Assembly (NCBI GenBank): GCA_047495785.1 | Contig: JBLDXI010000024.1 | Coordinates: 1,984,001-2,048,000 of the forward strand | DNA length: 64,000 nucleotides | Direction of reading: 5' to 3' | Source: Lepidodermella squamata | Lineage: Eukaryota > Gastrotricha | Shown here: piece after piece, positions 33,500 to 44,653 of the stretch | Layout of the letters: each line of letters begins with the position of its first letter | Position numbering within the stretch: the stretch's first letter is position 1 | Position numbers and translations under genes: made by a program | The notes under the pieces: generated by a model | Databases searched by the model: none | What the model was told of the DNA's origin: nothing | The model's input: the letters and a program-made list of their open reading frames with translations, nothing else

Positions 33500-35878
33500 C
33501 TATGCGATCTCGGTAGGCGGTTTAGAATTGATCCGAGTCAAATTCGTATTCAAATCAGCACGCTGAATGAAAGCAAGCTGAATGCTATTTCTAGACTCGG
33601 GCCATTTTCCGGACCAGACCGGGAAATACGCTATCAAACAAGCTGATGTAGAGAATACTAAATTCGCAACAGCCAATACGGTCGCTTGATCATCAGAAGA
33701 TTGCTGATTCAGAAGAATAAGCACGAATGCAAATAACATCGCCAATGCATTGGCCGAATTCAACTGTATAAGCTGGCGTTCCATCAAAAGACTCGGAGAT
33801 GGCAACCGAAGGGTTCGCATTTCAAAGGATACGAAGCATGCGAGGAAAAGGATCAAGACATTTGCAGCGACCAAAGCGATTTCCCATGCTGTTTCGATAT
33901 CTCCAATACAGGTGACAGTAGTCACGTCAAAATACACATCTTCGTCATCGTCAAAGTCAGGCAGAGATATTTCGGTCCTAAATTGATAAGGCGAATAGCC
34001 GACCCAAAACAAGCCTAACACAATGAAGAAACAAAACAACGCGGTTATTATGATTCTGACAGATTTCAGGTTCAAACTCGGCTTGATTGGTATTCTCAAT
34101 TGATTGGTTAGCGCTATGCTAGTCCTAGAAGGTTTCGAAACTAATGTCCTCTTTAATTGTCGCATTAAGACCCGGAAGAATGTAGCTCGAAACAAAATGA
34201 CAACGTTGATACTTGAGATTCCGATAATCGTGAAGAGAGGCCGAATCTTGCAAATCGCATCAACCTCAAATTTGGCCTCCGTGACAAACAACGTAACAGC
34301 TATGTTTGACGCAAGCCAACCAAAATTCATTAAGAGAGTAAAAACCAACTCGAAGAGGAGAGCGAAGTCTTTAACGTTTTGATTTTTCCACGCTCTGCTC
34401 AGAATGAAAAGTTGGAAAATCGTTGTAAACCCAGCGAGGCAAATTATTATGATGAAACCTGACATTGGATAGATGTCTTTCCTATGCTGCACTGTCGACA
34501 AGTCTTTGGGCGCTTTCTTGGTCTTTGTAAACCAAAACGGAGGTTTTACTGATATCAGTTCGTATGACGTTGAATTGAAAACCAAAGAAGCATCGGTAGT
34601 TGTTCTCGATATTCTAAATATCACCTCTTCCTTATCAAAAGCTTTCTGAGTGATCCAAAGCGGTTCACCATCGACCTCAAAACGGTTGGAGTAACTCACT
34701 CTCCCGATACGGATGCCATTAAAGTCAGTTTCCGAAGCAGTTTGATTAACGATTCTTAAGAACAAGTCTGGATTGCTCTGGAAATCCCTTAAAGACATGT
34801 TATGGAATCTTTTCAAAGTGGATTCTGTTTTGTTTAGCGCGATCAATAGTGCGGTCATGGCGTCGTGACACAAGTGCGGCCTATCAGGGTCAGGATGCGA
34901 GCGATTGCGCATTTTTGCCGAGTATTCTCGCTCGAAATATTCCAGATCGTAGCCCAATGATGTTGGCCCGTAGTTTCTCAGCGCGAAATTCGAAGGGCCT
35001 ATCCAAAACACGATTTTCAGTTGTTCTCTCAAGATCGCTCTTGAGCAGCCGGTGGGAATTGGAAGCGCAGTGGTATCCGGGTCGAAGAATGATCGAACGA
35101 AGATTACGAAAACGTAACTAGGCATCCGGATGCCAACTTGATATGCCAAGCAAAGTAATCGTATCATGATTGCTGGAGAATTTCCGACCGATATCACTAT
35201 GTACCTCGCTCCACTGTTTTTCAACGCGATTACAGTGTCTAGGGTGAATTCAGTCTCGGCGCTGTAGTGGAGAACCTGATAACCAGCTGCGACGACCTGC
35301 TCGAAGATCTGCTTACCAAGAATGACATTGTTTTCGTTGTTAGCGTAGGTTAAAATGCCAATTTGACTCCAGTTGCCTACAATTTTCCCAAATGGTGCGA
35401 TCGACATCTGGTAGCCTTCGCCCGGGGTTACTACTCTGTACAAAGTTGAGAACATTCGCCGATTAGCCACTAAATAGGCACCGGCACAAGCTGGTGAAAA
35501 ATGAGTAAAACCCATAGTTCGAGTTACCAGGGCCACATTCTGACAAATCGAAAGTGGCCCAAACACGATTGGGCTCGGGAAATTAGTTGTCACGCTGCGG
35601 TCGAAGGTTCTTGCGAAAGCCATGAAACTTCTTGGCGACATTACAGAATCCTTTCCTTCGTCGCGAATTTCGAGATTTAAATGATAGTCAGGAAGGATCT
35701 CACTTCTCTTGTTGACATACTCAAGCACGATTTGCGCAGCTGTAGAACAGGCTGTGAAATAGTTCGCATCCCGTTCATCAAATGGCATGATTCCCAAAAT
35801 CGTGAGGTTAAACTTTCTCGACGATTGTGTCATCGAAAGAGAGCATAGCGCAAGAAGCATGAGCAGTTTGAAAAGCAT
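33500..35878 (-). CDS. Class C GPCR, GABA-B-like, copy 2
   Basis: Intronless, about 794 residues, intact. The start region reads MLFKLLMLLALCSLSMTQ, a signal peptide, whether translation begins at this Met or two codons earlier. The Venus-flytrap domain (LTILGIMPFDERDANYFTAC, FSPACAGAYLVANRRMF, LYRVVTPGEGYQ) and seven membrane segments match copy 1 throughout. Local differences include DSVMSPRSF (copy 1 ESSSSPRSF) and an extra NQQSS in the loop before the last segment. A 559-bp stretch, 34801-35359, is identical to copy 3 as far as I can see, against clear divergence on both sides. A remnant of a GT32 gene lies just upstream. Function as for copy 1: a putative neurotransmitter or metabolite receptor, ligand unknown. 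Confidence 0.85.
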   Translation of the reverse strand: MLFKLLMLLALCSLSMTQSSRKFNLTILGIMPFDERDANYFTACSTAAQIVLEYVNKRSEILPDYHLNLEIRDEGKDSVMSPRSFMAFARTFDRSVTTNFPSPIVFGPLSICQNVALVTRTMGFTHFSPACAGAYLVANRRMFSTLYRVVTPGEGYQMSIAPFGKIVGNWSQIGILTYANNENNVILGKQIFEQVVAAGYQVLHYSAETEFTLDTVIALKNSGARYIVISVGNSPAIMIRLLCLAYQVGIRMPSYVFVIFVRSFFDPDTTALPIPTGCSRAILREQLKIVFWIGPSNFALRNYGPTSLGYDLEYFEREYSAKMRNRSHPDPDRPHLCHDAMTALLIALNKTESTLKRFHNMSLRDFQSNPDLFLRIVNQTASETDFNGIRIGRVSYSNRFEVDGEPLWITQKAFDKEEVIFRISRTTTDASLVFNSTSYELISVKPPFWFTKTKKAPKDLSTVQHRKDIYPMSGFIIIICLAGFTTIFQLFILSRAWKNQNVKDFALLFELVFTLLMNFGWLASNIAVTLFVTEAKFEVDAICKIRPLFTIIGISSINVVILFRATFFRVLMRQLKRTLVSKPSRTSIALTNQLRIPIKPSLNLKSVRIIITALFCFFIVLGLFWVGYSPYQFRTEISLPDFDDDEDVYFDVTTVTCIGDIETAWEIALVAANVLILFLACFVSFEMRTLRLPSPSLLMERQLIQLNSANALAMLFAFVLILLNQQSSDDQATVLAVANLVFSTSACLIAYFPVWSGKWPESRNSIQLAFIQRADLNTNLTRINSKPPTEIA

Positions 35879-36158
35879 TTTCACTTCGTTTCAAGAAAAT
35901 GATATATTGAATGACAATATTTCTTATTAAATGACCTAAATATGCTCGTCTCTGTTCATAAATGATAAGAACTGTCCTAAATGAGACAGTCTGCAAGAAA
36001 GGCAATAAACGTTTTTCGATTTGTCTTAAAACATACCTGGACGAAACGATTTCACGAATGTGTATCACTGTATCATTTTATTCTAGGTTTTATTGCTCTT
36101 CTTGCGTACGGTCTCAAATGTCGGATTCAACTTCTGAATTATAAAACACTTTTATTAC

Positions 36159-36425
36159 TCAAATTTCTGGCAGATAGGTATGAATACTGAGCCTATGTAA
36201 GGGGAGTGCAATATCAGATTTTAAGCTGGCACGTAAGTATTCCCGTTTCCGAATAGCCTTGTTCAGATTGCTATCCCACTCATCTCTCCACCTGTTTGCC
36301 TGGTATCGAATTACGTAGGCCTCAAAAACTTTCGCCTCTGTTATCCTGTTTTGACGACCGCCACGCACATACTGACGACCGAGGGGCGGGAAAATCTGAC
36401 GGCTTTGACAGGTAGACTAAGATTT
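36159..36425 (-). pseudogene. GT32 3'-end remnant beside receptor copy 2
   Basis: On the minus strand it reads FEAYVIRYQANRWRDEWDSN and IALP...YLPEI, close to the last ~80 residues of the intact GT32 gene (FSEAYVIRYWTNTWRDEWDS, YLPDI). The catalytic domain is absent and the frame is disrupted upstream of the conserved part. Confidence 0.8.
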
Positions 36426-36859
36426 TGGGGATACGAATGCATGTATGACCTAATCGGAAATACATTGTTGAGTTATTGGATTTTAAATTCGACCCATCTC
36501 AGCATGCATGTTGCGTCTACCTTGATGAATCGTGAAACAGTTCCTTTGACTACCTTTATGATTTAGCCTGCGTTTTAGTTTTTGAAAATGTGAACTATGA
36601 CCAATTTCTTTAGTTTTAGAAATAGTTTTAAAAAAGTGCACAATGACAGGAATTCGCTCATGTGTCATCTGATTTGGTTTGTATTTGTTTACACTTGTAT
36701 TACTAATACATATCGAGCTTCGCAGAATGTTTGCATTGTGCATTCCTATTTACAAGAAAATCGACAAGCTGTCTTTATCAATACAATTAACATGTTAGCC
36801 GGAAAATGTTAAGACAAGGGCATAACATATGAAGTTTGAAATTATTATTGCCTACATTC
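36426..36859. other. Intergenic stretch
   Basis: About 430 bases between the GT32 remnant and the stop of the ConA-like/SEA gene. I see nothing coding or clearly repeated. Confidence 0.45.
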
Positions 36860-39800
36860 TCAGAGCAATATGATCAAAATAGCGAAAAACATCATCTGAG
36901 AAAAGTCGATATGCTTGTATTCCGATGCAGTGGACGAATAATTTGGTTTGATGCTCGGTCGGGTCGAGCTACCAACCATTGCTGATCCACCTGAATAATT
37001 TACTGTTGTTTCAGCGAAATTGACCCCAGTCGACGTCGCAGCGCCACGTAATTTCGCTATAGCCACATTGACCTTGTTTTGGATATCGGTCTCCGTAAGC
37101 TGCGTCAAACTTCTCAGAGCTACAATGTAGTCTGAGATGACACTGCCTTGCCTGAAGCCAGTTATCGTCACCTTTACGTCAGTGAATTGGCCGGTGGTGT
37201 AAATCAGCTCAATGGCGGGTTTAATAGCAGCTTCGGTGTCCTTGAAGAGTTGGCTCGATATGTCATTGAGTTCCTTAGGCCACGGCTCCCCAGTCAATGT
37301 AATGCCGTTCGCTAGCGCTACAGCTTTAGCATGAAGAGCTCCGCCACCTGCAATTTAAAAATTGTGTGCAATAATACAGTAGAAGCTGTATAATCCGGAC
37401 ACCATCGGTGGCGGAAAATTTGTCCGCATTAGCGCGCTGTCCGCATTGGGCGATCCCCTATATTCCGAGGCGCCCCTTGAAACGGCCTCAGCGGACAGGT
37501 TTAGGCCCCCTTTTACGCGCAGGTACTGTTTGCCTTTCTAATTAGCGCACTCTTTAATTAGATTTGAGTGGTTTTTACACATAATTTGCAACTTGAGGCT
37601 AAGTAAGCGAAGATTTGGGACAATAAGGGAATACTCTATGGCAAACCATGGAGAAATATAATTTCCCCCCGATCTGGAACCCCGAGTGAGTTTGGCGCAG
37701 CCAAACGAATCGAGGGGTTCCAGAGTATTCCCTTAGTCTGGAAACGGACAACTCGTTGCCTCGATGAAGAAGCCATTCAAACCGATTGCCAGCCGGTTTC
37801 GCACAGAAATCAATGCATCGCGCCGTCTGGATGAAGACTGACAACAATAAAAGCCATCCGAGCTCGCTGCATGGTATCTAATGGTATTCAGGTCGCGGCG
37901 GAAATTATTCCATGGATTTGGGTCAATTTTGCCGGTCGAAGACTCGCCGAGAAACCAGCCATTGTCGCGTCTTATGTTGCTATGGCTAGTCGCTGAATTT
38001 CTGTGTTGTCGCTCAAAACCGCGAATCAGGAGGGAAACCTGGATCTGCATCGCGACAGCTGCCAGCAAGAGATTTCGACGACCTCGTTTTTCGCCTCATT
38101 TCGCCTCTTTTCGTCGGATTTGTTTCTTTGCACGTGAAATTGCTTTTAAATAAAATTGAGGTTTTCGCTCTTTCTGTGACTTTCCTACGATTCTCGAGAA
38201 AATGCGTTTTATGGGGGTTTTGAGGCTAATTCTGAGCAAAATGCTGCCCAAATTTGTGGTAGTTTCAAGCCATAGAGAAATATTTCTAACCATAGAGAAA
38301 CATGTGTTTCTCCATGGCAAAATTTAACCATGCGTATGTGGGAATATCAATAACCCACTCGGAGACATGGAGTTGAGGGGTGTCCGCGGTGTCCGCATTA
38401 AAGAGGCTAAAATACCCGTATGGACTATGGACAGTGCGACTGTAGCTAGAAAACTGGCCGTATTAGCACGCGTCCGTATTAAGAAGCTGTCCCCTTAAAG
38501 AGCGCGATGTCCGCATGTTATAACGTAAACTCTGTCCGTCGCCCTAAAATCGTCCGTCGTCCGGACTAGCCCGCTGTCCGCATTGCTGGGGTTCGGATTA
38601 TACAGCTTCTACTGTAAATAAACAAAACTTCACTGATCTGCAGACTCTGTCCCAAAAAAATGGAAAAATTGGGACTGCACAAAACATTAGCCCGGATAGG
38701 ATAACCCCGTATTCAATCGAATTTGGCCTTACAGCCACTTGTATAGCAGAACCCGTCAATACCTCTAATGTCGAAGCCTGGTTGGGATTGTGAGGTAGTT
38801 TGGCCTCCAACTGAAGTCTGCGTAGTAGGATTCCGTTGGCTACTAGTCACCGCATCAGGGAACGAAGTTGTGCCTGGGGTTCGAGCAGACTGTGTAGTAG
38901 CTTGCGTCGCAGCTATTGTCGTAGGTTTAGACGTCTGACTTGCTTGACTAATCGCCGTAGAAATCGTAGATGTTGTAGCCTGATTCACAGATGATATTGT
39001 CGTAACCTTAGGTGTCGAGGTTGTTGCTACCGGAGATGTTGAAGTCCGCGTTAGAGTCGTAGCAGTCATGGTTGAAGATCCTTTGGTAGCCGAAGAACTG
39101 GGAAGCTCAATCGAAGTAGTTTCTTGCGTAGTTGCAACCGGCGTTGTTGAGGTTGATGGCCCCTGCGTCGTGGTTGTATAAGTCATCAGCTCTTCGCTCG
39201 TTGTAGACGGCTCCGAGGTTGTTGTGGACTCGAAAATCGTTGATGTTGTCGTTGGATCGAGAGTAGAGGTCGACTCAGCGATCGTAGAAGTTGTTGTTGG
39301 CTCGAAAATCGTAGAAGACGTTATCTCGAGAGATGAAGTTGATTCAGCGATCGTAGAGGTTGTCGTCAACTCGAGGGATGAGGTTGACTCAGTGTTTGCG
39401 GACGTAGTAGTCGATTCAAAAGTCGTAGTGGTTGTTATACCGCAACTCTGGGGCTCCATAGTCTGTCCTGTCACTTGATACGTCTCAATCGACTTCAAAA
39501 TAACTCCAGATGAGTAATAGCCCGACTGAGCACCAACACCAAAGTGGTAGGGTTGGCTAGCGCTCAGCCCCGCTATAAACATGGGCACGTCCTCGAACGT
39601 TTTCATACTGCCATTTACGCAAATGTATATAGTCACCTGGTCCCCCTGAAAGAACATTCTGATCTGCCCGAATGTGTCGTAGAACAAATCAACTGTTCCT
39701 TGTGGTGCATCTCCTTCACTTAGCGTATCGTCCACAGCTGGTACGGTCGTAGGCTCGGATGAGAACGATATAGAGATGTCATGGTAGTAAGGACGAGCGT

Positions 39801-40355
39801 ATAGAAACAACCCTCCTCCAAATGGTTCTTTCAACCCGAATTTAGCGTCGTTGCCTTGAAAAATTGATGCATGAAACTTGGAGGAAACATTAGTTTATTT
39901 TTTACGTACCATTTGATCCATTGACGGCCAAACTCGACGGTGGTACTAGAAAAATCGCGAAACCATCCCCTGCGGTGCCTCGAATAATCTTTATCGTCGT
40001 GTCGATAACGAAGCTTCCCATTTGCCAGAAAGTTGAAGGCAACGTCGAGGCTGAGTAAACACCCGATCCTGCATAAGTTGCATCCTCTCGCATCAACTGG
40101 ATTGTTCCGTCGCCCAGAATCAACGGAGCAAGAGCATCAGAAAAGACTGTGCGGTAATACGCTGTATGGAATATACCCGCACAATTCACGCTGATTAAAG
40201 GTTGAGGAGAGCTTACTCATATCGCCATCTTTTAGAGTGTATGGAGTCTGTAAGACCCAGTTAGGTGGCACGTTCATCTGACCATTACAGCTCCATCTCA
40301 TAAACGCCGTTAGCAAAGCTTGCAACGTATATATCCGGAATGAACTGATTACCAT
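36860..40355 (-). CDS. ConA-like domain / mucin / SEA-domain membrane or GPI-anchored protein
   Basis: Four exons keep frame: 40355-40217, 40190-39910, 39854-38733 and 37347-36860. Order: N-terminal hydrophobic leader; one ConA-like domain with GDGFAIFLVP, GGGLFLYARP and YHFGVGAQ...SGVILKSIETY; a Thr/Ser-rich mucin-like region of about 190 residues with repeats such as TTTSTIAESTSSLE; a short CYTSGC; a SEA-like domain (VTITGFRQGSVISDYIV); and a hydrophobic C-terminus (MMFFAILIILL) fitting a GPI signal or membrane anchor. The join of exon 3 to exon 4 uses GTAAGG and gives CYTSGCGGALHAKAV; if unspliced the protein stops at 38713 without SEA or anchor. The ConA-like domain is the same family and exon phase as in the gene at 1047-3710. 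The third intron contains a pogo-type MITE. Role in cell-surface glycan recognition is inference. Confidence 0.8.
37375..38616. mobile_element. Pogo/Tigger-type MITE in an intron
   Basis: The element, 37377-38614, starts CAGTAGAAGCTGTATAATCC and ends with the reverse complement (one mismatch within 24 bp), flanked by TA on both sides. CAGTAGAA...ATAATCCGGAC ends and TA target duplication are typical of the pogo/Tigger branch of Tc1-mariner. It is 1,238 bp with no transposase. Inside are further GTCCGCATT-like repeats and a hairpin at about 37675-37740 (TGGAACCCC...GGGGTTCCA). Confidence 0.85.
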
Positions 40356-40938
40356 CGCAGCTAAAATTGTCTACGGTCCTCTTAGCGTTTCTCAAAGCTG
40401 CATTCAAAACTTGCTAGACAGGTCAGAACTTCAGTATTTGTTATTTGCTTCTCATCATCAATGGTAAATACTAAATCCGTAAAAATGCTTAGCGCATTCT
40501 TCCAATCTCATACAGAGCGAGTAGGCGTGCCAATTCGATATAACGAGGGACGATGATAATTTAAAACAAAACGAAACACAGAAGAAGGCGAAGAAATAAC
40601 CTCAGCAAGAAGGTTCAACCTTGTTTTCTCCGACATTAGAAAGTCTTTATTTTTTGCGAATGCGGCTTTCAAGAACTTTGCAAGGTTAATTGCATAAGCA
40701 ATCACGCCCCCGATTAGCGCATGCCTCTATTTTTGCGGTCATGCTTATTTACAGCTTGATTGTTACTAAAAATATCAAAGGATTCGTGTTTTTCCCGTAT
40801 TCATCACGTAGGGGATAAAGTACAATATCGGGGAGAAAAGTTTCATGTCAGCTCTAAAGTTATTCGATGAAAGAGCCATGCTGACAATGTTGACTGAAGT
40901 AATACTGTTTTAAAACCCAAAATCGAATTTTTTTGAAG
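40356..40938. other. Intergenic stretch upstream of the ConA-like/SEA gene
   Basis: About 580 bases between the gene start at 40355 and the end of receptor copy 3. No coding exon recognised; it probably holds the promoter of the left-hand gene. Confidence 0.45.
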
Positions 40939-43310
40939 CTATGCGATTTCGGTGAGCGGTTTTGAATTAAGCCGCGCCAAATTCGATTTGAAATCACCGC
41001 GCTGATTGAGAGCGAGAAGCTGAAAACTATTCCTAGTAGCGGTTGAGGGCCATTTGCCAGACCATACGGGGTAATATGCTATTAAACAAGCCGATAAAGA
41101 GAAAACTAAATTCCCAACAGCTAATACTGTCGCCTGGTCATCAGAAGATTGCTGATTCAAAAGAATAAGCACGAATGCAAATATCATCGCTAAAGCGTTG
41201 AGTGAATTCAGCTGTATCAGTTGGCGTTCCATCAGAAGACTCGGCGATGGCAACCGGAGTGTTCGCAGTTCGAAAGAAACGAAACATGCGAGGAATAGGA
41301 TCACGACATTTGCAGTAACCAAAGCGATTTGCCAAGCTGTTTCGAAATCTCCGATACAAGTAACAGTAGTAGCATCAAAATACACATCTTCATCATCGTC
41401 AAATTCGGGGAGAGATATTTTGGTCCTAAGTTGATAAGGCGAATAGCCGACCCAGAACAAGGCTAACAGAGTGAAGAGGCAACATAACACAATTGTTACA
41501 ATTCTGACAGATTTCAGGTTCAAATTCGACTTGATTGGTATGCTCAATTGATTGGTTAGCGCTATGTTATTCCCAGAAGGCTTCGATACTAAATTTCCCT
41601 TGTATTGCCGAGTTACTTCCCGGAAGAATGCTGCTCGAAATAGAATGACAATGTTTATACTTGAGATTCCGACTATCGTAAAGAGAGGTCGAATCTTACA
41701 AATCGAATCCACCTCATACTTGGCCTCAATGGCAAACAAAACTGTAGCTATGCTTGAAGCAAGCCACCCGAGATTCATCAGTGGACTGAGCACACACTCG
41801 AAGATGGCAGTAAAGTGTTTACATTTTGGGTTTTTCCGTGCTTTGCTCAGAATAAAAAGTTGTACAATCGTTGCAAACCCAGCGAGGCAAATTATGATGA
41901 TAAAACCCGACATTGGGTAGTCATCTTTCCTGTGTTGAACGATTGACAAATCTTTTGGCGCTTTCTTGTTCTTGGTAAACCAAAACGGAGGTTTTACTGA
42001 TATCAAATCGTATGACGTTGAATTGAAAACCAAAGAAGCGTCAGTAGTTGTTCTCGATATTCTGAATATCACCTCTTCCTTATCGAAAGCTTTCTGAGTG
42101 ATCCAAGGCGGTTCACCATCGACCTCGAGACGATTGGAGTAGCTAACTCTCCCGATACGAATTCCGGTGAAGTCAGTTTCCGATGCAGTTTGGTTAACAA
42201 TGTTTGATACTAGGTCAGGATTTCTCTGGAAATCCCTTAGGGACATGTTATGGAATCTTTTCAAAGTGGATTCTGTTTTGTTTAGCGCGATCAATAGTGC
42301 GGTCATGGCGTCGTGACACAAGTGCGGCCTATCAGGGTCAGGATGCGAGCGATTGCGCATTTTTGCCGAGTATTCTCGCTCGAAATATTCCAGATCGTAG
42401 CCCAATGATGTTGGCCCGTAGTTTCTCAGCGCGAAATTCGAAGGGCCTATCCAAAACACGATTTTCAGTTGTTCTCTCAAGATCGCTCTTGAGCAGCCGG
42501 TGGGAATTGGAAGCGCAGTGGTATCCGGGTCGAAGAATGATCGAACGAAGATTACGAAAACGTAACTAGGCATCCGGATGCCAACTTGATATGCCAAGCA
42601 AAGTAATCGTATCATGATTGCTGGAGAATTTCCGACCGATATCACTATGTACCTCGCTCCACTGTTTTTCAACGCGATTACAGTGTCTAGGGTGAATTCA
42701 GTCTCGGCGCTGTAGTGGAGAACCTGATAACCAGCTGCGACGACCTGCTCGAAGATCTGCTTACCAAGAATGACATTGTTTTCGTTGTTAGCGTAGGTTA
42801 AAATGCCGATTTGACTCCAGTTACTGACAATTTTGCCGAAAGGGGCGATCGACATCTGGTAGCCTTCGCCCGGAGTTACAACCCTGTACAAAGTCGAAAA
42901 CATTCGCCTATTCGCTACTGCATAAGCTCCAGCACAGGCTGGGGAAAAATGAGCATATCCCATAGTACGAGTTACTAGAGCGACATTTTGACAAACTGAA
43001 AGCGGCTCGGGAAACTAGTTGTCAAACCACGGTCAAAGGTTCGCGTGAACGCCATAAAACTTCTTGGCGATGAACTAGACTCTCGTCCTTCGTCTCGAAT
43101 GTCAAGATTCAAATGGTAGTCAGGCAGGATATCGCTTCTCTTGTTCACATACTCCAGCACGATCTGCGCAGCTGTAGAGCAAGCTGTGAAGTAATTGGGA
43201 TCGCGTTCATCGAATGGCATGATCCCCAAAATCGTTAGGTTGAACTTTTTCGATGATTGCGCCATCGGAAGAGAGCAAAGCCCAAGAAGCATTTGCAGTT
43301 TGAATAGCAT
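40939..43310 (-). pseudogene. Class C GPCR, GABA-B-like, copy 3, frameshifted
   Basis: Homologous to copies 1 and 2 along its whole length. The signal peptide (MLFKLQMLLGLCSLPMAQ) and first ~110 residues are open, and the remaining ~674 residues are open in another frame. Near 43006 copy 3 lacks 16 bases present in copies 1 and 2 (the stretch coding PIILGPL in copy 1), shifting the frame. I see no splice-site pair that would bridge it, so this is probably a pseudogene; a sequencing error is possible but a 16-nt loss makes it unlikely. The first part resembles copy 1 (ESSSSPRSF), 42249-42807 is identical to copy 2, and later parts alternate (DFTGIRIG like copy 1; TTTDASLVF like copy 2). The downstream membrane region is intact. 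Confidence 0.8.
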
Positions 43311-43462
43311 TTTCAAGTTCAATACTTTATGTCCGAAAAAATTTGCTAATGAAGGATCAAGTTTTGCATATATCACAGGACCAAAATATGCAGGTTTCAA
43401 TCCTAATGATCAAAACGTAAATATAGTCTTCAGCTTCGCAACTATTAGGCACGTTTTATTTC

Positions 43463-44653
43463 TTAAATGTCTGGTAAATATGAATACTGGGCTTGGGTAA
43501 GGATCATCTCAGTAGGGAGTGCAATATCAGGTTCCAAGTTTGCGGGTAAGTATTCGCGTTTTCGGAGAGTTTTGTTCAGATAGCTATCCCACTCATCTCG
43601 CCACGTGTTCGTCCAGTATCGAATTACGTAAGCCTCGGAAAACTTCGCCTTGCAAGCTGACTCATCCTGTTTAGCCGACCGCCCTGAACATTGGCGACCG
43701 AGCGGCGTGAATTCCTGACTGCTTTGATAAGGAAAAACCAGACCAGGGCGTAGCATCTTCAAATCGTAAATTAGCCTCGATCCAATTTCGACAGATCCAG
43801 ACGGCAGTTGATGTATGCCCCGTTGAAAGGCGGTGTAGCTTCGAATCGCCCGGTAGAACAAAACTGGCCCTGTAACAAAGTCTGGGCTCGTATTAACCGG
43901 GTACTTCTTCGCCGCCGCCATTATCTGAATCAAAACTATCAACCAGAAAGGATGGCCCTGCTGCGAGATCATAAAACCGGGCTGAACGTTACTCGCGTCT
44001 CGAAAGTTCCGAGTCATATAGGACAGGGTGACAGGGAAAGTCACGTTTTCAACAAGAAAATCAATCTGCCTCAGCGGTTCCGTGTCCAGATCAGCGAAAA
44101 CGCCTCCATAGCGGTGCAGGTACATGTAATGAGCGGCGTCTGATCTCATGGCGTTAATTGGCAGATTGTCGTAGGTCGATAGGAACCAAGGATAGTGCTG
44201 CTCGACCATCTCTCGGTTCTGCCGTTCAGACCACAGTTGGTGCTCCCAGTCCGGGTGTAAATTGATCCAAGACCGTCTGTACTGTTGGAATTTCGGCGTG
44301 AATTTACGATACGTTTGATGGAGAATTTTCGGAACTTTCCCGCTCGATTTTTCAATGTGAGACATCAGCCGGTCGTCGACGCCTCGGAACGCGACTGAAC
44401 TCGGGTCGAGGATGACGTAGACATCAGGCTCGCCCACTTCCTCAGTCGAATCAACCTCTTGTGAAGATGCTGTCCCACTTGTTTGCCGGTCGGGTTTTTG
44501 AATCGGGGGGAATTCGTGCCAGATTAGGAGGATGCAGACTAGTAGCACTCCTGTTGCAATAGCAGCATAGAGCTGCTTGTTACACCCTTCTTTCCTCTGG
44601 GGTCTAACAGGTTCGAAATTGATAAGGGCATCGTTGGGTAGAGACATCATCAT
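43463..44653 (-). CDS. GT32-type glycosyltransferase with DxD motif (copy B)
   Basis: Single exon, 396 residues, complete. A cytoplasmic N-terminus of about 27 residues precedes a membrane anchor (YAAIATGVLLVCILLIW), a stem, and the catalytic domain. Motifs: VPKILHQTYRKF, MRSDAAHYMYLHRYGGVF followed by ADLDTEPLR with the DxD site, NVQPGFMIS and VTGPVLFYRAI. The C-terminus (WRDEW...YLPDI) is the part copied into the remnants at 25968-26330 and 36159-36425. Topology fits a Golgi enzyme; the sugar is unknown. Compared with copy A it has a longer N-terminal stem region. It lies 150 bp upstream of receptor copy 3, same strand, so readthrough or shared regulation is possible but not shown. Confidence 0.88.
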   Translation of the reverse strand: MMMSLPNDALINFEPVRPQRKEGCNKQLYAAIATGVLLVCILLIWHEFPPIQKPDRQTSGTASSQEVDSTEEVGEPDVYVILDPSSVAFRGVDDRLMSHIEKSSGKVPKILHQTYRKFTPKFQQYRRSWINLHPDWEHQLWSERQNREMVEQHYPWFLSTYDNLPINAMRSDAAHYMYLHRYGGVFADLDTEPLRQIDFLVENVTFPVTLSYMTRNFRDASNVQPGFMISQQGHPFWLIVLIQIMAAAKKYPVNTSPDFVTGPVLFYRAIRSYTAFQRGIHQLPSGSVEIGSRLIYDLKMLRPGLVFPYQSSQEFTPLGRQCSGRSAKQDESACKAKFSEAYVIRYWTNTWRDEWDSYLNKTLRKREYLPANLEPDIALPTEMILTQAQYSYLPDI

